Positions 22,566 to 32,613 of a stretch of DNA of 64,000 bases are shown piece after piece. Origin of the DNA: Albugo candida (taxonomy: Eukaryota > Oomycota > Peronosporomycetes > Albuginales); the NCBI GenBank assembly GCA_040437565.1, contig JBDOQK010000039.1:1-64000 (forward strand). The letters run 5' to 3'. Position 1 is the stretch's first letter. The number at the start of each line of letters is the position of its first letter. The notes under the pieces were generated by a model. That model did not search any database. It saw only the letters and a program-made list of their open reading frames with translations, and was not told the origin of the DNA. Both the position numbers and the translations under genes were made by a program.

Positions 22566-23618
22566 CTATTGGCGGAGCGTGCATCGACTAGCGGGCGGTG
22601 CAGGCGTATTACTTTCTTCGGTTTTATCATAATTGTCTCCGCTTTCAGGTTGCCCGCCTTGCTGAGTACCTTGGTGCTCAACACTTGGTCCGCCTGATTG
22701 TTGGCCACCTTGTTGAGGAGCTGGTTGTTTTTCTGCTTCTTGAGGTGGTGGTTGTTCTGCTTCTTTGGGCGGTGGTTGGTCAGTTTCCTTGGGAGTTGGT
22801 GCGTCTTTCGGTGGAGTACCTTTATCTTGGCCGTATTCTCCTCCTCCATTCTCACCGCCCTTTTTCTCACTTTCCCCCTTCTTATCATCCCCACTGCCAG
22901 AAGCTTCGCCTCCTTTCTCACCTTCACCTTTCTTATCATCCCCACCACCAGAAGCTTCGCCTCCTTTCTCACCTTCACCTTTCGTATCATCTCCACCGCC
23001 GGATGCTCCACCTCCTTCAACGCTTTTCACTTTGAATACGAAATTATAAACTTGAATTGCATCCGCTGAGTGCAATGCGACCCATAAGAACTGGCAAAGC
23101 GTGTCAATTATGACCTTTTCCAGATGTTTTAATGGAATGTGATCTCCTGGAGCGTCCTCAATACACTGCATCGAATCAAAAAGTACGACCGGTGCTTCAT
23201 CTGGTAAGCCACATGTAAAGCTGCAAGGTCCCACGTGAGTCTTGGATAATGGCGTAACGGGAAATTTCGCGGTCAACTCGTAACTCTCCACTGAGGAACA
23301 GCTTGCGGTTTCAAATGTTGTGCCCTTGTTCCAAGTGGTATACTTTTTGACAAACGCGGGAAGCTGGCTTGACTTGAAATCCGTTTTTTTCGCCCATGCT
23401 GAGAATGCATCCCATGCAATTTCAGGGCCATATTTGTACTGACCCGCAGGATCAAAATCTGCTCCCTGCATCTTACCATTATTTCCATACATGTCGTTAC
23501 CTTCGTTGTACACGCAAATTGACTTGCCACCTCCCGCAAGTCCAGGATGCGTATGGCCATGCACTGAAGTTTGTCGTAATAGAAATTGCAGAGCCGTAAA
23601 TCGGGCAATCAGGTTCAT
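22566..23618 (-). CDS. Secreted LPMO-like protein 2 with Gly/Lys/Glu and Pro/Gln-rich tail
   Basis: The frame is open from 23666, but the in-frame ATG at 23618 gives a clean signal peptide (MNLIARFTALQFLLRQTSV) followed by HGHTHPG, so the mature protein would start with His-Gly as in lytic polysaccharide monooxygenases. It has 350 residues. The N-terminal domain of about 190 residues has paired cysteines (CSSVESYELTAKFP, VGPCSFTCG) and ends with FLWVALHSADAIQVYNFVFK, equivalent to WFYWVAMHGAGWQVY in protein 1. The tail has three GGEASGGGDDKKGEGEK-type repeats, then a PPPKEAEQPPPQEAEKQ segment, and ends SRCTLRQ. No intron is seen. Function is inferred as for protein 1. Confidence 0.75.
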   Translation of the reverse strand: MNLIARFTALQFLLRQTSVHGHTHPGLAGGGKSICVYNEGNDMYGNNGKMQGADFDPAGQYKYGPEIAWDAFSAWAKKTDFKSSQLPAFVKKYTTWNKGTTFETASCSSVESYELTAKFPVTPLSKTHVGPCSFTCGLPDEAPVVLFDSMQCIEDAPGDHIPLKHLEKVIIDTLCQFLWVALHSADAIQVYNFVFKVKSVEGGGASGGGDDTKGEGEKGGEASGGGDDKKGEGEKGGEASGSGDDKKGESEKKGGENGGGEYGQDKGTPPKDAPTPKETDQPPPKEAEQPPPQEAEKQPAPQQGGQQSGGPSVEHQGTQQGGQPESGDNYDKTEESNTPAPPASRCTLRQ

Positions 23619-23869
23619 CTTTGACGTTACCAAATTGTGAATGAGAGATAAAAGCATTATTGTCAATCAACCGTTCCATGAAAACGTGTAGCAGTGACTC
23701 ATTGAATATGCAGAAAGTAGAGATTGCTGACGTTCCATTCACATGGAATAGCTGTTTGGTCACGCGTGATCGTGAACTACCTCCCTCAGATTAGTTGTTG
23801 AACATTTTATGACTCCGAACGTAGGAATCCGTGACGTGGTTTTGACACTATGACTGGATGCACATAACA

Positions 23870-24440
23870 ACCCAGATTGGTCTAAGAGCATTCAATTATG
23901 TAATTAGCAGATTTACTGTCAATAAAATTCTGGTTGTTGAGCTGCGAGTTGTATCACCGCAATATTGCGCGGTCTGCGATGAAATCGTATCTCAACACAC
24001 TATACAAGTGCTCATGAAGACGTTTGGACGCTTGATCACGGATTAAAGGTCACATTCTTGTAGTCACAGCATCTCCCGCTCCAAAATACGAGTGCATCGA
24101 TATAAAAAAAAGACTGATGCCGGATGCAGTTCTCGTGTGCATTCACAGCGTTTGCATTTAACTACGAAGAAACACTACTTTCCAGCTTCATCCATTGATT
24201 GAATCGTGCAAAGGTGCGATGTGATATGTACTGGTCACAAAATTGCTTTCCAACGACGGTGTATAGCTATTGGAAGCGTATTGATCTAACTCTGGCTAGA
24301 TGTTTCAGTGAGCTCACGTCCAGAAGATAGCTATATATACATGTATGACGCAATAGAAACAATCTGTATATCAAACTTTTGATTGAGATTGCAATTTATT
24401 TATACTACTGCGTCGGCTTATCCGGTGTAAAATCAATCAT
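23870..24440 (+). repeat. Duplicated intergenic unit, copy 3 (diverged)
   Basis: Third, more diverged copy of the unit seen at 21220 and 21879. It shares 'ATGTAATTAGCAGATT', the reading-frame end IQVLMKTFGRLITD with a stop at 24046, and the downstream segments around CTTTCCAGCTT and GAGCTCACGTCCAGA. It lies between LPMO-like genes 2 and 3, so gene plus spacer duplicated together. Confidence 0.55.
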
Positions 24441-24541
24441 TACTTGATCATAATTCACATAATATTACTCAGAGAATTGTGGGATAATTCGTCAGAAAAA
24501 TTGTATATTGAAAAGTCTAAATGTGCATGCAAAATAAACGA

Positions 24542-25141
24542 CTATTGGCGGAGCGTGCATCGACTAGCGGGCGGTGCAGGCGCATCACTCTCTTTGGTTT
24601 TATCATAATTGTCTCCGCTTTCAGGTTGTCCGCCTTGCTGAGTACCTTGGTGCTCAACACTTGGTCCACCTGATTGTTGGCCACCTTGTTGAGGAGCTAG
24701 TTGCTTTTCTGCTTCTTGAGGTGGTGGTTGTTCTGCTTCTTTGGGCGGTGGTTGGTCAGTTTCCTTGGGAGCTGGTGCGTCTTTCGGTGGAGTACCGTTA
24801 TCTTGGCCGTATTCTCCTCCTCCATCCTCACCGCCCTTTTTCTCACCTTCACCCTTCTTATCATCCCTGCCGCCGGATGCTTCGCCTCCTTTCCCACCCT
24901 CAACACTTTTCACTTCCCACACTTGGTTATATACTTGAATTCCTTCTGGCGAGTGCAATGCGAGCCATAAGAAGTGGCAAACCATGTTAGGTTTGAGTGC
25001 ATCCAAGCCTGTCAATGGAATCTCAGTTCCTGGAGCGGTCTTAATACACTGCTCCGATTCATAAAGTACAGCCGATTTATCATTTCCGAAGCATTCAACA
25101 CTGCAAGCTCCGTAGTGGGACTCCGATAATTTCGAAATAGG
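24542..25141 (-). CDS. Secreted LPMO-like protein 3, N-terminal half missing at gap
   Basis: The minus-strand frame is open from the gap edge (25141) to the stop at 24542. It starts inside the domain at PISKLSESHYGACSVECFG, which aligns with PLSKTHVGPCSFTCG of protein 2, then has CHFLWLALHSPEGIQVYNQV. The tail is almost identical to that of protein 2, with only one copy of the Gly-rich repeat, and ends SRCTLRQ. The signal peptide and first half of the domain lie in or beyond the 25142-25241 gap. The sequence after the gap does not continue the gene, so the 5' half may be collapsed or truly missing. Confidence 0.7.
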   Translation of the reverse strand, partial: PISKLSESHYGACSVECFGNDKSAVLYESEQCIKTAPGTEIPLTGLDALKPNMVCHFLWLALHSPEGIQVYNQVWEVKSVEGGKGGEASGGRDDKKGEGEKKGGEDGGGEYGQDNGTPPKDAPAPKETDQPPPKEAEQPPPQEAEKQLAPQQGGQQSGGPSVEHQGTQQGGQPESGDNYDKTKESDAPAPPASRCTLRQ

Positions 25142-25241
25142 NNNNNNNNNNNNNNNNNNNNNNNNNNNNNNNNNNNNNNNNNNNNNNNNNNNNNNNNNNN
25201 NNNNNNNNNNNNNNNNNNNNNNNNNNNNNNNNNNNNNNNNN
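25142..25241. other. 100-N assembly gap
   Basis: Exactly 100 N, cutting LPMO-like gene 3. No duplicated flank is visible. It coincides with the change from subtelomeric to housekeeping sequence. Confidence 0.95.
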
Positions 25242-25313
25242 CGTCAATCACACGGCTGGTGGAGAAACGTTCACCATCAAACCAACCATTTTCACTCTTA
25301 TAAACGAAAAAGA

Positions 25314-27677
25314 ATGGCTCCTACAAAACGCCGCAACCGTAAAACCACAAAGGATCCTTACTCTAGTGTGGACCAAGCCGAGCGTGTAAAACTTGGAGCC
25401 GAAGCGAAAGAACGAGGGAACACCGCATTCGCTGCTGGAGACCATGCAACTGCTATCAAAGAGTTCACGTCTGCGATCGCGTACGAGCCGGAGAATGTAA
25501 TCTACTACTCAAATCGCTCCGCTGCATATTTGAGTGCTGGACAAGCCACACAAGCGGTTCAGGATGCCAAAAAGTGTATCGATCTGGATCCAAAATTCTC
25601 CAAAGGATACGCTCGACTCGGTGCCACTCAGTTTTACATTAAGAATTACGGAAAAGCTGTGGCTGCGTACACGGAAGGTTTGACCATTGACAAAGGAAAC
25701 AAACAGCTGCAAGCTGGTCTTACACAAGCTCAGGCGGCACTACAAGTGCAAGAAGAAGAGATCAATGGAGTGGAAATGGATGAAGCGACACGGAAAATGA
25801 AACGCATGGAAATCGAAGAAACCATCAACAAGGCACGTAAAGAACGTGAACTACGTGCTGAACGTGCTGAACGAGGATTCAGTGAAGTTATTGGTATCGA
25901 TCTGGGAACCACATACTCCTGTGTAGGTGTATGGAAAGATGGCCAAGTAGAGATCATTGCTAATACTGAAGGAAACCGTACAACGCCTTCTTGGGTCGCA
26001 TTTACCGACAGCGAGCGATTGATTGGTGAGGCAGCCAAAATACAAGCGGCTTCCAACCCAACAAACACTGTTTTCGACGCGAAGCGTATTATTGGTAGAA
26101 GTTTTGCCGATGAAGCTGTGCAACGTGATGCTCAGCATTTCCCATTCAAAATCGTATCGGGTGATGGTGACAAACCACTTATTCAGGTGGAATTCAAAAA
26201 AGAGACAAAACAGTTCACACCTGAAGAAATCTCTGCTATGGTGCTCACGCGAATGAAAGAAACCGCTGAAGCATACCTCGGACAGCCCATCAAACAAGCG
26301 GTTGTGACCGTCCCTGCGTATTTCAATGACCACCAACGTCAATCGACCAAAGATGCCGGATCGATTGCTGGTTTAGACGTGAAGCGAATCATCAATGAGC
26401 CCACTGCAGCTGCCTTGGCGTACGGTCTTGACACCAACGCTGGATCTGATGGCAAAGCCTGTAATGTGCTCATCTTTGATCTCGGTGGTGGAACATTTGA
26501 TGTTTCAATTCTTCGTATTGAAAATGGTATTTTTGAAGTCAAAGCTACCGGTGGAGACACACATTTGGGTGGTGAAGATTTCGATAATAATATGGTCGAT
26601 TATATGATCCAAGAATTCAAACGCAAGAATCGTGGGTCTGATCCTTCAAGCAACCCTCGTTCCATGCGTCGGCTTCGAACTGCATGTGAGTCTGCAAAAC
26701 GTATGCTGTCGACCTCTACAACCGCTTCCATCGAAGTGGACTCTCTGTTTGAGGGTATTGATTTCAGCCTCACAGTCACCCGAGCCAAATTCGAATCGCT
26801 GAATGAAGAGCTGTTCAAACGATGCGAAGAAACTGTGCTCAAAGTTCTTGCGGATGCTGCAATGAAGCCTGATGAGATTTCCGAAATTGTGCTTGTGGGT
26901 GGATCCACTCGTATTCCTAAAGTTCAGAACCTCTTATCCGCTGTTTTTGGTGGCAAGGAATTGTCGAAATCGATCAATCCTGACGAAGCAGTTGCATACG
27001 GGGCAGCAGTCCAGGGAGCTATTCTCGATGGAATTCGCAATGATGCAACGAATTCTCTCTTGTTGGTCGATGTGACGCCCTTATCGCTGGGTATTGAAAC
27101 AGTTGGAAAAGTAATGTCAGTCTTGATCAAGCGTAACACTGCCATCCCAGTTCGTAAGACCCGCGTGTACACCACTGAAGAAGACTATCAAACGGCTGTG
27201 GACGTCTGCATCTATGAAGGTGAACGTGCTTGCGTGGATTCCAACAACAAATTAGGAGAATTCACAATTTCTGGCATTGAACGAGCGCGTCGAGGAGAGC
27301 CTCAAGTCAAAGTCACCTTTGAGATCGATGCGAACGGAATTCTCAATGTCTCTGCTACTGACAAGAAAACGGGAGCCAAAGCCGAGACCACCATTTCCAA
27401 CAATCGTGGGCGACTCAGTCAGGAAGACATTGATCGAATGGTATCGGATGCTGAGAAATTCAAAAAAGACGACGCAGAAATGCTTTCCCGAATTGAAGCA
27501 CGCAACGGCTTGGAGCAATTTATTTATCGAGCTATCAATATTGTCCAAGAAAAGGGCGATGCTGCAACAGGGAATGCGTTGCGAGATGCTCGTGAATGGC
27601 TCGACGACCACGAGGACGCGACGTTGCGTGAATTAGAAGAGAAGAAACGAATGTTGGAACGTATGGTGCGTCTATAG
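25314..27677 (+). CDS. TPR-Hsp70 fusion chaperone
   Basis: Intronless, 787 residues. Residues about 28-145 form three TPR units of the Sti1/Hop type ([54 protein letters not shown]). A charged helical linker of about 45 residues follows. From about residue 193 comes a complete Hsp70: nucleotide-binding domain with [45 protein letters not shown] and [11 protein letters not shown], then the substrate-binding domain ([11 protein letters not shown]) and a shortened lid. It ends MLERMVRL without the EEVD tail that cytosolic Hsp70s use to bind TPR co-chaperones. It has no signal or ER-retention sequence, so it is probably cytosolic. It is convergent with the HSP60 gene downstream. Confidence 0.93.
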   Translation: MAPTKRRNRKTTKDPYSSVDQAERVKLGAEAKERGNTAFAAGDHATAIKEFTSAIAYEPENVIYYSNRSAAYLSAGQATQAVQDAKKCIDLDPKFSKGYARLGATQFYIKNYGKAVAAYTEGLTIDKGNKQLQAGLTQAQAALQVQEEEINGVEMDEATRKMKRMEIEETINKARKERELRAERAERGFSEVIGIDLGTTYSCVGVWKDGQVEIIANTEGNRTTPSWVAFTDSERLIGEAAKIQAASNPTNTVFDAKRIIGRSFADEAVQRDAQHFPFKIVSGDGDKPLIQVEFKKETKQFTPEEISAMVLTRMKETAEAYLGQPIKQAVVTVPAYFNDHQRQSTKDAGSIAGLDVKRIINEPTAAALAYGLDTNAGSDGKACNVLIFDLGGGTFDVSILRIENGIFEVKATGGDTHLGGEDFDNNMVDYMIQEFKRKNRGSDPSSNPRSMRRLRTACESAKRMLSTSTTASIEVDSLFEGIDFSLTVTRAKFESLNEELFKRCEETVLKVLADAAMKPDEISEIVLVGGSTRIPKVQNLLSAVFGGKELSKSINPDEAVAYGAAVQGAILDGIRNDATNSLLLVDVTPLSLGIETVGKVMSVLIKRNTAIPVRKTRVYTTEEDYQTAVDVCIYEGERACVDSNNKLGEFTISGIERARRGEPQVKVTFEIDANGILNVSATDKKTGAKAETTISNNRGRLSQEDIDRMVSDAEKFKKDDAEMLSRIEARNGLEQFIYRAINIVQEKGDAATGNALRDAREWLDDHEDATLRELEEKKRMLERMVRL

Positions 27678-28494
27678 GATTTTGACTTCATTTTGAATCC
27701 TTTTTCAATGAAATACATTTTGCTTCCTGAAAGTACTTTAAGAATTGCAATCTCGAGTAACGATCTCTTAATTAATTTGACACTGATATTCTGAAACTCT
27801 GAAACTATGATACTATGATACTCTCGTGTTATACATGGTCAGCGAAGTAGAACTGGCTATTGGGCAGCAGTGTGAATAAATCACATAAGAGTTACGAGAC
27901 ATCGAAAGCGACGCTGGCAATCACATCATTCACTATCGAGATGGCATGCTCCCTTCTGAAAGGTTTCTTGAGAACCGATGAAGACGATACGGTAAGGTGC
28001 TTGTAGATGTATATGTTGACATTGATATACCATATTGGGGATTGTTGAAGTTCAATTTCTCGATACAAAGATACAAGTTTTCTGCTATTCATTCAAATTT
28101 AAAACAGCACCGTGAGAGTGATACAACGAGAGGATCAAGTGGTAAAGTGTATCTGAACTATAACAAGACAAAGTATTTTTATTCATCACTCGCTCAAGGA
28201 TCGTCGAATGCAATTATTTATTATCAGACTAGGGCGTTACTCTTAACGCGTTTATATGCTTTGATAGAGAGACTGAATCGTACGCCAATGAAGAGACCAC
28301 GGCCAGTATCAAAGCTTGTCGATATAGTATACAAGAGGAACAATTGCACAGATCGAGTGGTGCCGGACGGAGATAACAATTCTCTGTACTCATAGCTTTT
28401 TTTATTAAGAAAGACATACTGAATGAAAAAAGTGGTTTTACTCACTTTAACTAGTCTTAAAAGGTCCTTTCAGACGTGATTGTGGCTTGGATGT
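27678..28494. other. Spacer between convergent chaperone genes
   Basis: About 800 bp with the 3' untranslated regions of both chaperone genes. A possible small exon starts at ATG 27940 (MACSLLKGFLRTDEDDT) and meets GTAAGG, but I found no convincing continuation. Short frames at 27997-28395 have no recognisable domain. Confidence 0.35.
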
Positions 28495-30237
28495 CTACAT
28501 CATTCCTCCCATACCTCCCATTCCGCCCATACCACCCATTCCTCCGCCCATCGGAGGTGCGTCACTGGCGTCTGATGGTAAGTCTGCAATCAAAGCTTCA
28601 GCGGTCATCATCAATGAGGCAACACTGGACGCATCCAAAAGACCTGTACGGATCACTTTCGTTGGGTCGATGATACCCGCTTGCACCATATCGACGTATT
28701 CTGAAGTTTGTGCGTTGAATCCGAACGATGCTTCTTTGCCTTCCAAAAGTTTGCCGACTACAACAGCTCCTTCTTCGCCAGCGTTTTTGGCGATCTGAGT
28801 GACTGGGGCGCGACAGGCACGCTCAATGATTTGCACACCGACTTTCTGGTCTAGGTTTTCACATTTGTCGTACAGACTTGGAAGACTTCTCGAGGACCAA
28901 AGAAGAGCAGATCCGCCACCAGGGACGATACCTTCTGCTACAGCCGCTCGAGTCGCATTAAGGGCGTCGACAACACGATCTTTCTTCTCGTTGACTTCCA
29001 CCTCACTAGCTCCACCAACTTTGATGACAGCAACTCCACCGCTTAATTTTGCTAATCTCTCTTGTAATTTTTCTTTTTCGTAGTCTGAAGTTGTCGAGTC
29101 AATCGAACCTCGCAGCAAATCACAACGTTCCTCAACCGATTCAGGTGTTCCTGCGCCGTCCAACATCAATGTGTCATCTTTGGTGATGGTTACTTTCTTT
29201 GCCGTTCCAAGCATGTCCACAGAGGTAGTTTCTAGGCGATGTCCAAGTTCTTCAGAGATCACAGTTGCGCCTGTCATCACTGCCATGTCCTGAAGTGAAG
29301 CCTTGCGGTTATCTCCAAAACCAGGAGCTTTGACGGCACATACTTTGACTCCTCCTCGAATTTTGTTGATAACCAAAGCCGCTAAGGCTTCACTTTCGAC
29401 ATCTTCCGCAATGATCAAAAGCGGACGCTGTTGCTTGACGACGGTCTCGAGTACCGGTAAAATACTTTGGAGAGTTGATACTTTCTTTTCGACCAATAGA
29501 ATGAACGGATTTTCCAACTCGCATGATTGATTCTTGTTATCAGTTACGAAATAAGGTGAGATGTAACCACGGTCAAACTTCATCCCTTCAACCACTTCAA
29601 GCTCGTTATATAACGTCTTCCCATCTTGAACTGTAATAACGCCTTCTTTTCCGACTCGTTCCATAGCTTCACTGATCAAATTTCCGACTTCCTTTTCGCT
29701 GTTGGCGGAGATGGTGGCCACTTGTGCTATTTTTTGTTTGTCAGCTACATCTTGAGATATTTTCTGTAGCTCTTCGACGACGTGGTCAACTGCCAATTTG
29801 ATACCGCGACGTAAATCGGTTGGGTTCATACCAGCCGCAACGGCTTTGCATCCTTCGCTGTAAATTGCACGAGTGAGCACGGTTGCAGAGGTTGTACCAT
29901 CCCCAGCAGCATCATTCGTGTTGTTTGCCACCTGACGCAAAAGTTGCGCACCCATGTTCTCAAACTTGTCTTTGAAGTCGATATTCTTTGCGACGGTGAC
30001 TCCATCTTTGGTGATTTTTGGAGCGCCATACGATTGATCGATTACGACATTACGTCCCTTGGGTCCCATTGTGACTTCAACAGCATTAGTCAGCTGATCG
30101 GCACCTTTAAGCATCAAAGCGCGCCCTTCAACCCCAAAGCGAATATCTTTTCCTGATGCAAACGATCGCCGAGCTACTGCTCGGGTCGCATGCTGCATCA
30201 AGCTTTTCTTAATCGCAATTGCTCGAGAGATGTTCAT
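28495..30237 (-). CDS. HSP60: Mitochondrial chaperonin Hsp60
   Basis: 580 residues, no intron. It folds imported proteins in the mitochondrial matrix with an Hsp10 partner. The N-terminus is basic and amphipathic ([20 protein letters not shown]), a typical presequence with likely cleavage near RRSFA. The mature part opens [18 protein letters not shown]. The ATP-binding motifs [13 protein letters not shown] and [14 protein letters not shown] are intact, and the C-terminus carries the GGM repeat ([13 protein letters not shown]) of group I chaperonins. Length fits the family. It is expressed from the minus strand and convergent with TPR-Hsp70, with a candidate promoter about 35-50 bp upstream of the ATG. 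Confidence 0.97.
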   Translation of the reverse strand: MNISRAIAIKKSLMQHATRAVARRSFASGKDIRFGVEGRALMLKGADQLTNAVEVTMGPKGRNVVIDQSYGAPKITKDGVTVAKNIDFKDKFENMGAQLLRQVANNTNDAAGDGTTSATVLTRAIYSEGCKAVAAGMNPTDLRRGIKLAVDHVVEELQKISQDVADKQKIAQVATISANSEKEVGNLISEAMERVGKEGVITVQDGKTLYNELEVVEGMKFDRGYISPYFVTDNKNQSCELENPFILLVEKKVSTLQSILPVLETVVKQQRPLLIIAEDVESEALAALVINKIRGGVKVCAVKAPGFGDNRKASLQDMAVMTGATVISEELGHRLETTSVDMLGTAKKVTITKDDTLMLDGAGTPESVEERCDLLRGSIDSTTSDYEKEKLQERLAKLSGGVAVIKVGGASEVEVNEKKDRVVDALNATRAAVAEGIVPGGGSALLWSSRSLPSLYDKCENLDQKVGVQIIERACRAPVTQIAKNAGEEGAVVVGKLLEGKEASFGFNAQTSEYVDMVQAGIIDPTKVIRTGLLDASSVASLMMTAEALIADLPSDASDAPPMGGGMGGMGGMGGMGGMM

Positions 30238-30269
30238 ATTTAAAATTGTATTCAGTAACTTGTCGAATT

Positions 30270-30288
30270 GGAAACTGTGAAAGAATGC
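30270..30288 (-). promoter_or_regulatory. Oomycete-type initiator plus flanking promoter region (candidate)
   Basis: On the minus strand, GCATTCTTTCACAGTTTCC lies 33-51 bases upstream of the HSP60 start codon. It resembles the oomycete core promoter in which an initiator (about TCATTYY) is followed by a flanking element (about CAWTTTNYY), with one mismatch in each as I recall the consensus. It is placed correctly for a short 5' untranslated region. Confidence 0.45.
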
Positions 30289-30561
30289 TTGTCAAAATGC
30301 GTGGTTGATAGGAGTTCAATTGTAAATTACGAGCCGAACGTTATGATAAGTACGATATATGTGTAATCTGGTTGATTCTAGAACATGTCTGATACAGTGT
30401 CATACAAACATACTTTTCGTATTTATGAGAGCTTATACTGTTCATAAGATCTGATTCTGAGTCTGAGCGTGTGACTTTTCATCCGTGCGCTCGAAAAGCT
30501 GACGAGGGTGCAGAAGTGCAAGATCTGAAGATCTAGTTCCCATCCTAAGGTCCCTAGACCA

Positions 30562-32526
30562 ATGGGAAATAAACGCAAGAAACTTGGTGTAGTGAGTGTT
30601 GCGCTCATAACGTACTTCAATGTGAGCGGCGGTCCTTGGGGATCCGAGCCAATTATCGCTGCATGTGGTCCCCTGATTGGGATTCTTGCGACACTTGTAT
30701 TTCCCTTTGTTTGGTGTTTACCACTGGCTTTGTCCTTTGCAGAGATGTTTTCAGCATTTCCCACTGATTCGAGTTTCTGTACGTGGGTTGGTAAAGCTTT
30801 TGGACGGCCGATGGGCTTCTACATCGGTTACTGGTCTTGGATTGGTGGCGTCATTGATAATGCGATCTATCCTTGCCTCATGGTGGATTCTATCCATGCT
30901 GTATTGGTTGGACCTGATGCAGTGGTCAAATCGTTTGTTATTCCTATGTGGATGTACGCGATACGATTGTTTGCTGCTACTGTCTTCATGCTGCCAACCA
31001 TTTACAGCATCGACGCTGTTGGTCGTTTTTTGTTGATACTCGGAATAGTTATGATTTTTCCGTTTATCGTGTTGGTTGTGACAAGTATTCCACAGATACT
31101 TCCGTCAAACTGGTTGCAAGTACGGTCAGAGCCGCAGTGGAGCCGGCTTTTGAGTGTTCTGTATTGGAGCTACAGTGGGTTTGATGCTGCCGGTGCGTAC
31201 GCAGGCGTGATCGATAATCCTCAGCGAACATATCCCCATGCGATGATAGCTACAGTCGTTCTGGTATNNNNNNNNNNNNNNNNNNNNNNNNNNNNNNNNN
31301 NNNNNNNNNNNNNNNNNNNNNNNNNNNNNNNNNNNNNNNNNNNNNNNNNNNNNNNNNNNNNNNNNNNATCCATGCTGTATTGGTTGGACCTGATGCAGTG
31401 GTCAAATCGTTTGTTATTCCTATGTGGATGTACGCGATACGATTGTTTGCTGCTACTGTCTTCATGCTGCCAACCATTTACAGCATCGACGCTGTTGGTC
31501 GTTTTTTGTTGATACTCGGAATAGTTATGATTTTTCCGTTTATCGTGTTGGTTGTGACAAGTATTCCACAGATACTTCCGTCAAACTGGTTGCAAGTACG
31601 GTCAGAGCCGCAGTGGAGCCGGCTTTTGAGTGTTCTGTATTGGAGCTACAGTGGGTTTGATGCTGCCGGTGCGTACACAGGCGTGATCGATAATCCTCAG
31701 CGAACATATCCCCATGCGATGATAGCTACAGTCGTTCTGGTATCGCTTACGTATTCGATTCCATTCTTGGCAGCTTCAGGGGTGAATAAACCGCCATATG
31801 AGCTATGGTCCGACGGCTTTTATCCTATCATTGCCGAGTACATCGCTGGCCCGGGTCTGCGTTCTTGGTTTCTCTTATGCGCAATTCTGGGCAATATGGG
31901 TGTGTATATTGCAAAAATGACCAAGAATGGATTCCAATTAGCCGGAATGGCGGATCTTGGGTTGGCGCCCACGTTTTTCATCGCGTACTACTCCCATTCT
32001 TTTTTTGAAGCGTTGATCTCTGTACTCATATGTATCTGATTGCCGATGTAGACGTTCGGCCGAAAATGGTGTTCCAGTTCGAGCGATTCTTACAGCATAT
32101 GGCATCATTTCCTTTATGGCTCTTTTTGACTTTAACGTGATACTGGGTGTGGATAACTTCTTGTCTGCACTTTCGTGTGTCACGGAAATGTGTGCAATCG
32201 TAGTGCTTCGATTCAAACACCCAGAGATTGAGCGACCGTACAAAGTGAATGTTTCCAGCATTTCGCTACTAGTAATCATGGTGATTCCATTCAGCATCGG
32301 CACATTCGTGCTACTGAATGAGTTGGTTAAATCCAGGCTCAGTCTGTTACTGAATATCGTCGCCATTCTTCTGGGGGTTGGCTATCACCAAATACTGCGT
32401 CGATCTGCTTCCTACGTGACATCGGAACAGGCGAATAAGCTCTTGCAGTATCAATTGGAAGGAATGGAGAGGACGAAAGCAAATGAGTGTGAATCAACTG
32501 TAGCGTCCATTCGACAAATAGAATAG
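30562..32526 (+). CDS. APC-superfamily polyamine/amino-acid transporter (PUT/LAT type)
   Basis: Collapsing the overlap at the gap 31268-31367 (30892-31267 equals 31368-31743) and removing one intron (31985-32051, 67 nt, GTACTA...TAG) gives exactly 474 codons. The protein is polytopic with about 12 hydrophobic segments. It begins with the family signature FNVSGGPWGSEPIIAACGP (first helix, substrate-binding loop), then WCLPLALSFAEMFSAFPTD and GVIDNAIYPCLMVDS. These match the plant/protist polyamine-uptake and LAT branch. Substrate is inferred from family resemblance only. The two copies of the overlap differ at one base (31201 G, 31677 A; Ala or Thr at residue 214), a likely allelic difference. 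It is convergent with the coiled-coil gene, 87 bp apart. Confidence 0.88.
31268..31367. other. 100-N assembly gap with duplicated flank
   Basis: Exactly 100 N inside the transporter gene. 30892-31267 recurs at 31368-31743 with one substitution. Confidence 0.95.
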
Positions 32527-32613
32527 ACCGATACAAAATGAATACGAACAGGGTGTATACAAAGCATTTGGGAGGTCGGGAAGATATATGGCGCGAATTG
32601 ATGCTTGCACATG

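Noticed and set aside
18943-24560. CaaX prenylation site at the CTLR(T/Q) C-termini
   Set aside because: Four residues follow the cysteine but the pattern is C-T-L-R-X, five long, so Cys is not at the fourth-last position; secreted proteins would not be prenylated in any case.
30892-31743. Apparent tandem duplication of transporter helices
   Set aside because: Flanks of a 100-N gap are identical apart from one base, and collapsing them gives a full-length, in-frame transporter. It is an assembly overlap.
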